Translations under genes and position numbers: made by a program
NCBI RefSeq assembly: GCF_037023725.1
Contig: NZ_CP146076.1
Location: 1 to 19,075 of the forward strand
Length of the DNA: 19,075 nucleotides
DNA from: Pseudomonas bubulae
Lineage (GTDB): Bacteria > Pseudomonadota > Gammaproteobacteria > Pseudomonadales > Pseudomonadaceae
Direction: 5' to 3'
Shown here: piece after piece, positions 1-4,228 of the stretch
How positions within the stretch are numbered: position 1 is the first letter of the stretch
How the letters are laid out: each line of letters begins with the position of its first letter
The notes under the pieces: generated by a model
Seen by the model: only the letters and a program-made list of their open reading frames with translations
Told to the model about the DNA's origin: nothing
Databases searched by the model: none

Positions 1-1
1 A

Positions 2-94
2 CCGGACCAACCTGGATTCGCGATGTAGCAGTCAAGAAAGGGACAAGGGACCGCAACGAGACGTCGCGCAATAGCAGAATGCAGGTTGGTCCGG
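2..94. repeat. Long inverted repeat, 13-bp perfect arms
   Basis: CCGGACCAACCTG (2-14) is the exact reverse complement of CAGGTTGGTCCGG (82-94), with a 67-bp spacer. The spacer holds an imperfect direct repeat (cgcgatgtagcag and cgcgcaatagcag). Widely spaced perfect arms in gene-free plasmid DNA suit an oriT, a recombination site or a plasmid origin element, but I recognise no nick site. It recurs in every unit, at 3627, 7247, 10862 and 14488. Confidence 0.75.
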
Positions 95-302
95 CTTTGC
101 CGGGCGCGCACGCGGGTGAATTTTCGAGACAAGCCCGTTCAGGGCGCAGGGGAGGAAAGAGGGTGGAGGCTCGCGCAGCGAGTCGGAACCCTGAAAGCCT
201 GACGGGGCGCTCCCCCGGAAGGTTTGGGCGTCCCGCAGGGCGGCCACGACAGACCGTAGGGATGGCGCGCTGTTGCTCTGCTTTTGTCTTGGATTATCTA
301 TG
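95..302. other. GC-rich gene-free region
   Basis: No gene is supported here. Open frames on both strands (79-351 plus, 32-397 minus) have no ribosome binding site, no family resemblance and odd composition. Short GC-rich hairpins are present, such as CTCGC/GCGAG at 170-182 and CGGGG/CCCCG at 203-217. With the flanking repeats this looks like part of a plasmid origin or transfer region, without proof. Confidence 0.4.
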
Positions 303-362
303 TGGCGTTCTATTGGTCGTTCTATTGCGTTGGCTATTGCTTCAGCAATAGAACGCCAATAG
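303..362. repeat. Phased CTATTG/CAATAG array (iteron-like)
   Basis: Five hexamers sit at a near-constant 12-bp pitch. Three are CTATTG (310, 322, 334) and two are the reverse complement CAATAG (346, 357). The first two lie in a longer direct repeat, CGTTCTATTG (306-315, 318-327). The outermost copies form a 13-bp perfect inverted repeat (303-315/346-358), and the inner ones form an alternative short hairpin CTATTGC-ttca-GCAATAG (334-351). Such spacing is typical of sites bound cooperatively by a plasmid Rep or partition protein. The array ends beside the AGGAGAGG of the next ORF. Other copies: 3928-3987, 7544-7602 (one base lost), 11163-11222, 14789-14848. Confidence 0.7.
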
Positions 363-368
363 GAGAGG
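361..368 (+). promoter_or_regulatory. Strong Shine-Dalgarno for the 22-codon ORF
   Basis: AGGAGAGG lies 7 nt before a GTG codon and overlaps the last hexamer of the CTATTG array. A factor bound to the array, or the hairpin it can form, would be placed to affect translation. Confidence 0.5.
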
Positions 369-375
369 TATAAAG

Positions 376-444
376 GTGAAAAGGTACAAAAGGGCAAAAA
401 GCCAAGAGCATTCGCGCTACGCGCTCACCAGCTCGACCCCCTAA
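376..444 (+). CDS. 22-codon leader-like ORF (GTG start)
   Basis: GTG at 376 with an excellent ribosome site (361-368) opens a 22-residue reading frame, MKRYKRAKSQEHSRYALTSS then TP. The N-terminal half is very basic. The TAA stop (442-444) sits in the loop of a CCCCC/GGGGG hairpin (437-450), an arrangement seen in leader peptides that control a downstream gene by translational coupling. No obvious large gene follows, so if it is a leader its target is unclear. It is intact in copies 2 (4001), 4 (11236) and 5 (14862) and frameshifted in copy 3. It may be a chance frame. Confidence 0.35.
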   Translation: MKRYKRAKSQEHSRYALTSSTP

Positions 445-463
445 AGGGGGACCCCCACTCGCT
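429..463. repeat. Hairpin around the leader stop codon
   Basis: CCCCC (437-441), loop TAAA, GGGGG (446-450), flanked by CCAGC (429-433) and GCTGG further out. In copy 3 the loop reads GTGA instead of TAAA and the arms are unchanged. Confidence 0.5.
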
Positions 464-512
464 GGGAAAGATCCAAAGCGGGTAATAACCCTGAGAGACA
501 AGAGCACGAGCA

Positions 513-620
513 ATGATGGCTGACGCCAGTCTAAGGCCGCCCACTGGCGGCAATAATGATGGCTACGCGACGCTCTTGATGGCTCCCACTGGCGTGGGAG
601 CCCCTACGATCGGCTTTTAA
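513..620 (+). CDS. Possible 35-residue ORF (doubtful)
   Basis: An ATG-ATG start at 513 runs to TAA at 620 and encodes MMADASLRPPTGGNNDGY followed by ATLLMAPTGVGAPTIGF. The internally repeated PTG-type segments simply reflect the DNA repeats beneath. There is no clear Shine-Dalgarno. The frame is unchanged in copies 1, 2 and 4 and shifted in copies 3 and 5. Its end overlaps the opposite-strand ORF at 604-816. I list it because it is the only frame of any length after the leader ORF; it is probably not a gene. Confidence 0.15.
   Translation: MMADASLRPPTGGNNDGYATLLMAPTGVGAPTIGF
514..602. repeat. Direct and inverted repeat cluster
   Basis: TGATGGCT occurs three times (514-521, 557-564, 577-584), and CCCACTGGCG-type sequence occurs twice (about 540-549, 586-595). 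Two hairpins are interleaved: CGCCAGT/ACTGGCG (524-530/543-549) and GGCTCCCAC/GTGGGAGCC (581-589/594-602, perfect). The second lies directly after the stop of the minus-strand ORF at 604 and could act as its transcript end, although no T-run follows. Confidence 0.6.
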
Positions 621-816
621 AAAAAGCGTCTCGCATGACTCCACGCAGTGAGGATTTTGTTCCAGGTGCGATCACCCGGCTCCCACTCCCAACAGGCGTT
701 CCAGACTTTCGGGGATTGTTTACCACTGCGCCCCCTGCCCTCTTCGGCGTCTGGCGGTTGGTGGGTTTTAGGACAGTGACAGCGCCCGTGGTTGGGTTTT
801 TACGCTGCCCTGCCAT
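604..816 (-). CDS. Small basic hypothetical protein (70 aa), copy 1
   Basis: I do not recognise this protein. ATG at 816 is preceded by AAGGGCGAGAAGG, a fair ribosome site. The 70 residues are rich in Lys, Arg, Gly and Thr (MAGQRKNPTTGAVTVLKPTN at the N terminus, DAFFKSRS at the C terminus), with no cysteine, no signal peptide and no hydrophobic segment. It looks like a small, probably disordered, nucleic-acid-binding type of protein. The frame also extends upstream to 1236, but that part is antisense to the structured RNA region and has poor composition, so I chose the internal start. The frame survives in copy 5 despite a block of substitutions, which mildly supports coding. It is divergent from the plus-strand RNA promoter at 830-857. 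The frame may still be fortuitous. Confidence 0.4.
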   Translation of the reverse strand: MAGQRKNPTTGAVTVLKPTNRQTPKRAGGAVVNNPRKSGTPVGSGSRVIAPGTKSSLRGVMRDAFFKSRS

Positions 817-858
817 TGCCTTCTCGCCCTTGCGGGTCGCACCTAACCGGCTATACCG
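817..858 (+). promoter_or_regulatory. Candidate promoter for the structured RNA
   Basis: TTGCGG (830-835), a 16-bp spacer and TATACC (852-857) form a moderate sigma-70-like pair, placing a start near 864 on the plus strand at the foot of the first hairpin. The match is partial (3/6 and 4/6), so position supports it more than sequence does. In copy 5 the -35/spacer area is altered (15318-15332). Confidence 0.4.
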
Positions 859-1102
859 GCTGCCGTGAAGAGATCCCCTTGATCGGCAGCTATTACTTCC
901 CGGGCCCAAAGCATCTTGATTCCAAGCGTCGGGAAGAGGTGTCGGGGGAGGCTGGAAGCTGGACAGACGGGAGTTTTCCCGACAGAATTGGCTTACCAGG
1001 TCTCGTTCCCCGCACCGAAAAGCAGAGATTCCCCGAGACCTTGGCCAGAGCGATTGCCGTCGCCGCTGGCCCGAATGAAACCCTGCCTTGGCAGGGTTTT
1101 TT
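859..1102 (+). ncRNA. Structured RNA, five hairpins plus terminator (copy 1)
   Basis: Five consecutive hairpins are visible. SL0 is GCTGCCG/CGGCAGC (859-865/884-890). SL1 is CTTCCCG/CGGGAAG (896-902/930-936). SL2 is TGTCGGG/CCCGACA (940-946/978-984). SL3 is CCA-GGTCTCG/CGAGACC-t-TGG (996-1005/1034-1044). SL4 is a terminator, CCCTGCC/GGCAGGG plus six T (1081-1102). A promoter-like pair precedes it at 830-857. No credible protein gene runs through it; the frames on both strands lack ribosome sites and are broken differently between copies. RNAs built this way (serial stem-loops ending in an intrinsic terminator) are typical of plasmid copy-control or primer RNAs such as ColE1 RNA I/II. I see no sequence match to ColE1, so the role is inferred. 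It is the best origin-control candidate in a unit with no Rep gene. Confidence 0.55.
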
Positions 1103-1106
1103 CGTT
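1078..1106 (+). terminator. Rho-independent terminator of the structured RNA
   Basis: CCCTGCC-tt-GGCAGGG (best drawn as six pairs closed by a CTTG loop) is followed directly by TTTTTTCGTTTT. The complementary side has only three A before the stem, so it works mainly for plus-strand transcripts. It is unchanged in every copy (4700, 8313, 11938 and 15564 areas). Confidence 0.85.
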
Positions 1107-1284
1107 TTAATGCTATGTATCTATTACCCAAAGATATTGCGTTTGCTCGCCCAGCGCAAACCCTGTGTCTTTCACAAGCTGCCGTGTGGGTCTGGCAGCT
1201 GTGCTGCCTACCAGCACGGTAGCCAACAAGGTCCACCGGACCGCGTTAGGGAATGATCGGTTAAGTCTCATAAATAGCAGTAGA
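1107..1284 (+). promoter_or_regulatory. Leader/promoter region of the HTH gene
   Basis: There is no gene here. The stretch carries CTGCCAGACC-like and AGCTGCCGTGTGGGTCTGGCAGCT-type inverted sequence at about 1178-1201 (ctgccg...ctggcag), then an AT-richer segment, ttaagtctcataaatagcag, before TAGACT (1281-1286). This is the likely -35/-10 area, directly touching the operator palindrome. Exact promoter hexamers are uncertain. Confidence 0.35.
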
Positions 1285-1302
1285 CTGTAGGGCACCCTAC
1301 AG
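1285..1302. promoter_or_regulatory. Operator palindrome of the HTH gene
   Basis: CTGTAGGG-CA-CCCTACAG is a perfect 8-bp inverted repeat with a 2-bp centre, 22 bp before the HTH gene. The half-site CCCTACA recurs at the start codon (1319-1325) and as an array inside the gene, which points to autorepression by the encoded protein. Identical copies lie at 4906-4923, 8520-8537, 12145-12162, 15771-15788 and 16741-16758. Confidence 0.75.
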
Positions 1303-1324
1303 ACAGAACCCGACACTGCCCTAC

Positions 1325-1744
1325 ATGGCAAAATTAACCATCGGCCGCATGGCAAAACTCTACGGTTTACACCGTTCAACATTGCATGAGGCCGTGTCTA
1401 AAGGCCGCGTAACTGCTGGCCTAGACGGTAAAGGGCAAAAGGTTATCGACCTATCAGAAATGATCCGCGTTTATGGCGAACCACAGGGGATCACCCTACA
1501 CCGCCCTACACTTGACCCGACACCCTCGCCCTACACTTCCCCTACACCTGAAATGGACGCCTTACACCCAGCCCTACACTCGTTGGTTGAAGAGGTTCGA
1601 TTGCTGCGTGCAGAGATACAAGAGCTGCAACAATCACTTCGGCTGATCGAGCATAAACCCGAGCCTAAACCTGCATTGCCTCACAACGCGAAGCCAGGGG
1701 AAGCCCCTACTTGGGCAAATTTGCTCGACGCTCTCGATAACTAA
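1325..1744 (+). CDS. Plasmid HTH/coiled-coil DNA-binding protein (139 aa), copy 1
   Basis: This is a likely autoregulatory DNA-binding protein for plasmid maintenance or copy control, acting in the cytoplasm. Residues 4-28 form a MerR/excisionase-like helix-turn-helix (LTIGRMAKLYGLHRSTLHEA), followed by a short wing (GQKVIDLSEMIRVYG, 37-51). Residues 52-77 are a Pro/Thr-rich linker, 78-110 a heptad-like amphipathic helix (VEEVRLLRAEIQELQQSL) likely to dimerise, and the tail ends WANLLDALDN. Proteins of this layout are common on small proteobacterial plasmids beside replication genes. The start lies 22 bp after a palindromic operator. No Shine-Dalgarno precedes either Met1 or Met9, so the message may be leaderless or poorly translated. 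The linker is encoded by an array of CCCTACAC repeats, so the gene carries probable binding sites for its own product. It is convergent with the three-gene operon, 31 bp away. It could instead be the initiator of this replicon. Confidence 0.75.
   Translation: MAKLTIGRMAKLYGLHRSTLHEAVSKGRVTAGLDGKGQKVIDLSEMIRVYGEPQGITLHRPTLDPTPSPYTSPTPEMDALHPALHSLVEEVRLLRAEIQELQQSLRLIEHKPEPKPALPHNAKPGEAPTWANLLDALDN
1494..1579. repeat. CCCTACAC array inside the HTH gene
   Basis: Exact CCCTACA sites start at 1494, 1504, 1529, 1540 and 1572, with one-mismatch sites at 1516 (CCCGACA) and 1560 (CCTTACA). Most are 10-13 bp apart, close to one helical turn, and all are in direct orientation. They fall in codons 57-85, the variable linker, and match the half-site of the operator at 1285-1302. 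Iteron-like arrays within or beside a regulator or Rep gene are a known way to couple protein level to plasmid copy number. Copies 3 (8729-8814) and 4 (12354-12439) are the same. Confidence 0.8.
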
Positions 1745-1755
1745 AAGCCGTGGCC

Positions 1756-1775
1756 AGTTTCGCGGGCGCGAAACT
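1756..1775. repeat. 20-bp palindrome between convergent genes
   Basis: AGTTTCGCG-gg-CGCGAAACT has 9-bp perfect arms and lies between the HTH gene stop (1744) and the ParC-like gene stop (1776-1778). It lacks a T-run, so it is a weak terminator candidate. Its GTTTC...GAAAC form resembles ParB-type parS sites (TGTTTCACGTGAAACA family), which would suit a centromere next to partition-like genes. It is perfect in copies 1, 3 (8991) and 4 (12616) and damaged in copies 2 and 5. Confidence 0.6.
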
Positions 1776-2024
1776 TCACAGTTCCACCGCAAAGCCTCGC
1801 ACGCCGAGCCCTTCGGCAAAGCGACCCACCGCCGTTAGGCTGGCCCAGGTACGGATCACTTCGCGCCGTGAGCGCACCGGGATCAGCCTTGAGTGCGGCC
1901 CGCCGAGGCGTACCGAAAAAGTCCATTTCAATCGACTGACATCGCGGCCCACGACAAACTCCCTGACCGCGTTCTGTTGCACCAGGTGCTGTAGCGCGTC
2001 TTCGTGAATCCCGTCCCCGATCAC
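1776..2024 (-). CDS. ParC-like partition-associated protein (82 aa), copy 1
   Basis: This is probably a small plasmid partition/stability accessory protein. The start is GTG at 2024, overlapping the upstream gene's TGA (GTGA), so translation is likely coupled; no separate Shine-Dalgarno is visible. An N-terminal helix (HEDALQHLVQQNAV) precedes a strand-rich core (WTFSVRLGG) and a C-terminal stretch, REVIRTWASLTAVGRFAEGL, ending GVRGFAVEL. This pattern (short protein, arginines before a 'fxsLxalaxfaxxxGv.xfxVe' tail) is what I recall of proteins annotated as ParC family partition-associated. The assignment rests on pattern memory, not a search. It is the last gene of a three-gene operon ending at the 1756-1775 palindrome. 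Confidence 0.5.
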   Translation of the reverse strand: MIGDGIHEDALQHLVQQNAVREFVVGRDVSRLKWTFSVRLGGPHSRLIPVRSRREVIRTWASLTAVGRFAEGLGVRGFAVEL

Positions 2025-2281
2025 AGCAGCAACGCCGTGACGCGCGCCTGAGCGGCGTCATCAATGATCAGGTACAGGCTTTCAATCTCGGCCGGCTTAA
2101 GCACCTTGAGCTCTTCCAGCATCTCAACAAAACCTTGCGCCCGCTCGCTGGCCAGATGCACCTGCAGGGTGTCGGCGGCGAGCTCGATGGCAGTCATTCG
2201 ACGGCGCAGTGTGGCCAGCACTTCAGGCGACGTACTGATCGCGGCTAACGGGTCGCTGCCGTTACCGTAACGGCCGCTCAT
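2021..2281 (-). CDS. Hypothetical protein, operon gene 2 (86 aa), copy 1
   Basis: I do not recognise this family. ATG at 2281 overlaps the TGA of the preceding gene (ATGA), and GGAG lies 10 nt upstream inside that gene, so translation is coupled and well initiated. The protein is soluble and mostly helical: RRRMTAIELAADTLQVHLAS, then EMLEELKVLKPAEIESLYLI, then AQARVTALLL. There is no signal peptide, cysteine or membrane segment. Its place between two other small genes, one ParC-like, suggests a maintenance function. Copies 3 and 4 are identical. Copy 2 keeps the frame with one extra residue, and copy 5 has one substitution (E to Q). Confidence 0.6.
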   Translation of the reverse strand: MSGRYGNGSDPLAAISTSPEVLATLRRRMTAIELAADTLQVHLASERAQGFVEMLEELKVLKPAEIESLYLIIDDAAQARVTALLL

Positions 2282-2595
2282 TCGGGCACCACTCCGGACG
2301 GGCCGCCCAAGGTGGCGGCTTCGCAGGCAAACGCTGCCGCCTGTGGTGGGGTCAGCGCTCCGGCGGCGACCACGGCGTTTAACCAGTCCCAGAATCGAGT
2401 TACACAGCGCGTCTGCTGCTCAGCCACTTCCTGCAGGTGATCCAATAATTGCGCCTCCAACGCCTCAATCGAGGTGGCCAGCACTTGCGGCTGCAGCTCC
2501 AGGGCGATGCGCTCAAGCAGTGCGCCAGTGTCCGGGGACAGCGTGCGCAGGTCGCGCAAACGGCGCTCATAAGACGGCGTGACGGGTAACGGCAT
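2278..2595 (-). CDS. Hypothetical protein, operon gene 1 (105 aa), copy 1
   Basis: The family is unknown to me. I chose ATG at 2595 because AAGGA lies about 10 nt upstream and the residues encoded further upstream run through the terminator at 2696-2730, giving an unlikely N terminus. The protein opens with MPLPVTPSYERRLRDLRTLS, continues with a long predicted helix (LEALEAQLLDHLQEVAEQQT-like, residues about 44-62) and a Trp-rich turn, RFWDWLNAVV, and ends Gly/Pro-rich. It is soluble and cytoplasmic, with coiled-coil potential. It is the first gene of the coupled trio; its stop overlaps the next start. A regulator or partition adaptor is possible but unproven. Confidence 0.6.
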   Translation of the reverse strand: MPLPVTPSYERRLRDLRTLSPDTGALLERIALELQPQVLATSIEALEAQLLDHLQEVAEQQTRCVTRFWDWLNAVVAAGALTPPQAAAFACEAATLGGPSGVVPE

Positions 2596-2695
2596 GGCAG
2601 GGGTGTCCTTATCCGAGTCAGTGGCCCCCAGTGCGTAAAACCACAGTATGGGGTTCTGGAGTACCAGTGTGGGGGGATGTGGTATCCGTGCCCAC
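2596..2695 (-). promoter_or_regulatory. Likely promoter region of the three-gene operon
   Basis: The ~100 bp between the upstream terminator and the first operon ATG must hold the promoter. It includes a CATACT (-10-like) element on the minus strand near 2645-2650 and partial inverted repeats (ccacagta/tac-cagtgtgg, about 2641-2671). A GTGTGGGG element here resembles the GTGTAGGG half-site of the HTH operator. No confident hexamer pair can be named. Confidence 0.3.
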
Positions 2696-2730
2696 AAAAA
2701 AAAACCCCACGCTCGGCTTGAGTGTAGGGG
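2696..2730 (-). terminator. Rho-independent terminator after the IalB-like gene
   Basis: On the minus strand a ~9-pair stem (CCCCAC-g-CTC/GAG-t-GT-a-GGGG, loop ggctt on the plus strand) is followed by nine T. It separates the IalB-like gene (ends 2824) from the operon at 2595. Its stem includes GTGTAGGG (2722-2729), the same half-site as the HTH operator array. Other copies: 6326-6360, 9931-9965, 13556-13590, 18150-18184. Confidence 0.85.
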
Positions 2731-2823
2731 GCTTTTGAACATAAGCGGCGTTATTCGTACCTCCGGTTACCCAAGCGAGACAAGATATAGATCAACGATG
2801 TCTAATTTGGGCGATCACACTCA

Positions 2824-3327
2824 TCATCGACTTAGCTTTAAGGCCTTCTTCCACGCTTCCTTGAAACCTTTCAGGGACACCGTCCCATTTGTGTAACCAA
2901 CCCGCATCCTAGCCACATTTCCACTCATCATTTGCCGTAAGGCTTCGCCATTTTTCGCGACCTTATTACATGAGCCTGGATCCTCAACAGGAGTGAGTGG
3001 AATAGCCTTATTTCCGTCCACCGACACACTACTCAGGTCATAGTCACATGATGGCCAGTACATATCACCGAGAAATCCAACGGAAGGGCTCAGCGTCACG
3101 AGTCGACCACCGAAAATGGTGAATCCGATGGTTAGGTCAGTTTTCGGGGGAAATGGAGACCCTGGCTTCGGGGTATCTTTGAAGTCAGTTCTAACTCCGA
3201 TCTGTGTAACGGTATCCATATCATCGTGGAACACTTTGACTCGCCAGTCTCCAAACGACTCCCAGTCGTCAGCGTAGCTGTTCGCCGAAGTTAATAGAAA
3301 AAACACAGCTAGAATTCGCTTGTTCAC
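2824..3327 (-). CDS. Secreted IalB-like protein (167 aa), copy 1
   Basis: This is a predicted periplasmic or secreted protein. I chose GTG at 3327, with AGGAG 11 nt upstream, because it gives a clean signal peptide (MNKRILAVFFLLTSANSYA, then DDW). The longer ATG frame from 3390 would bury that signal. The mature part begins WESFGDWRVKVF and has two cysteines (WPSCDYDL and PGSCNKVA) that could form a disulfide. It ends MRVGYTNGTVSLKGFKEAWK. A leading 'FGDW.V', a late Cys and a final 'VSLKGFxxAl' are hallmarks I associate with the invasion-associated locus B family, whose members are small periplasmic proteins. Similarity elsewhere is weak. The gene is visibly more AT-rich than the rest of the unit, suggesting separate acquisition. 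It is monocistronic, with its own terminator at 2696-2730, and is the only cargo-type gene. Confidence 0.7.
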   Translation of the reverse strand: MNKRILAVFFLLTSANSYADDWESFGDWRVKVFHDDMDTVTQIGVRTDFKDTPKPGSPFPPKTDLTIGFTIFGGRLVTLSPSVGFLGDMYWPSCDYDLSSVSVDGNKAIPLTPVEDPGSCNKVAKNGEALRQMMSGNVARMRVGYTNGTVSLKGFKEAWKKALKLSR

Positions 3328-3420
3328 TACGATTTTATCTCCTGATAAATAATCTAAATTGCGCTCCCAGTTAAGCCCGGCAAATATCACCTACAACGAA
3401 CAATTGAATGGGGCCAGTAA
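3328..3420 (-). promoter_or_regulatory. Upstream region of the IalB-like gene
   Basis: This AT-richer stretch includes TTGCCG (about 3380) with AATTTA/TTAGAT (about 3351-3360) 17-20 bp downstream on the minus strand as a tentative promoter. The TTGTAGGTG around 3390 resembles the TGTAGGG half-site. The AGGAG of the gene lies at about 3339-3343. Confidence 0.3.
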
Positions 3421-3426
3421 ATCGTC

Positions 3427-3471
3427 CAGAGCGGCTAAGGCCGCTCTGATAGACCGCCGTCGAAGACGGCG
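3427..3471. repeat. Two adjacent perfect hairpins
   Basis: CAGAGCGGC-taag-GCCGCTCTG (3427-3448) is followed 6 bp later by CGCCGTC-gaa-GACGGCG (3455-3471). Neither has a T-run. They lie upstream of the IalB-like gene in gene-free DNA. They are conserved in all copies, even the noisy ones (7050-7095 and 18880-18925 areas). Confidence 0.7.
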
Positions 3472-3486
3472 AAGTAGCCTGACAGA

Positions 3487-3582
3487 AACTCCCCGAGCCC
3501 ACGAGGGGAGTTAGGAAAAATGGCCCCAAGGCCAAATTTTTCCGATCTGCCTTGGTGCAGCCCGTACAGGGCGTAACCAAGG
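3487..3582. repeat. Three more hairpins, one terminator-like
   Basis: AACTCCCC/GGGGAGTT (3487-3494/3505-3512) is followed by AAAAATGGCC-ccaa-GGCCAaaTTTTT (3516-3541), a symmetrical terminator-like element with A- and T-runs that could stop transcripts from either side. Last is CCTTGGT/ACCAAGG (3550-3556/3576-3582) enclosing GCCC/GGGC. Together with 3427-3471 this makes five hairpins in about 155 bp before the unit boundary. Confidence 0.65.
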
Positions 3583-4228
3583 TGCGAAGCATCAGGCCGC
3601 ACCGCTTGCGTGCGCGTCAGGTGAAACCGGACCAACCTGGATTCGCGATGTAGCAGTCAAGAAAGGGACAAGGGACCGCAACGAGACGTCGCGCAATAGC
3701 AGAATGCAGGTTGGTCCGGCTTTGCCGGGCGCGCACGCGGGTGAATTTTCGAGACAAGCCCGTTCAGGGCGCAGGGGAGGAAAGAGGGTGGAGGCTCGCG
3801 CAGCGAGTCGGAACCCTGAAAGCCTGACGGGGCGCTCCCCCGGAAGGTTTGGGCGTCCCGCAGGGCGGCCACGACAGACCGTAGGGATGGCGCGCTGTTG
3901 CTCTGCTTTTGTCTTGGATTATCTATGTGGCGTTCTATTGGTCGTTCTATTGCGTTGGCTATTGCTTCAGCAATAGAACGCCAATAGGAGAGGTATAAAG
4001 GTGAAAAGGTACAAAAGGGCAAAAAGCCAAGAGCATTCGCGCTACGCGCTCACCAGCTCGACCCCCTAAAGGGGGACCCCCACTCGCTGGGAAAGATCCA
4101 AAGCGGGTAATAACCCTGAGAGACAAGAGCACGAGCAATGATGGCTGACGCCAGTCTAAGGCCGCCCACTGGCGGCAATAATGATGGCTACGCGACGCTC
4201 TTGATGGCTCCCACTGGCGTGGGAGCCC

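Larger units (their letters stand above)
1..3625. repeat. Tandem unit, copy 1 (reference copy, 3,625 bp)
   Basis: This is the first complete unit of a head-to-tail array. The sequence beginning accggaccaacctgg at 1 recurs at 3626, 7246, 10861 and 14487. Copy 1 has every gene intact and is indistinguishable by eye from copy 4, so it serves as the reference. The window's last bases joined to its first bases rebuild the internal unit junction, so the array is circularly consistent with a 3,625-bp plasmid. Confidence 0.97.

Noticed and set aside
203..217. IncQ/R1162-type nick region (GGGGCGCTCCCCC)
   Set aside because: It lacks the conserved nick sequence and adjacent inverted repeat; it is simply a GC hairpin.
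32..397. 121-aa minus-strand open frame and the overlapping 90-aa plus-strand frame (79-351)
   Set aside because: They mirror each other across repeat-rich DNA, have no ribosome site or recognisable domain, and look like by-products of GC-rich repeats.
859..1102. ColE1 RNA I/RNA II origin by homology
   Set aside because: The architecture is similar but no characteristic ColE1 loop or origin sequence is visible, so only the general RNA-control idea is kept.
604..1236. 210-aa minus-strand open frame
   Set aside because: Its first ~140 codons are antisense to the hairpin/terminator RNA, have poor composition and no ribosome site. Only the last 70 codons are kept as a possible gene.
792..1256. 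154-aa plus-strand open frame
   Set aside because: It runs through the terminator and hairpins, lacks a ribosome site and breaks differently in other copies.
1741..2064. 107-aa minus and 85-aa plus frames over the ParC-like gene
   Set aside because: They are shadow frames of the coupled operon gene, Arg/Cys-rich with unlikely composition.
3341..3367. dif/Xer-like recombination site
   Set aside because: Only one arm (GGAGCGCA) resembles dif; the other arm matches poorly and the site overlaps the ribosome site and promoter area of the IalB-like gene.
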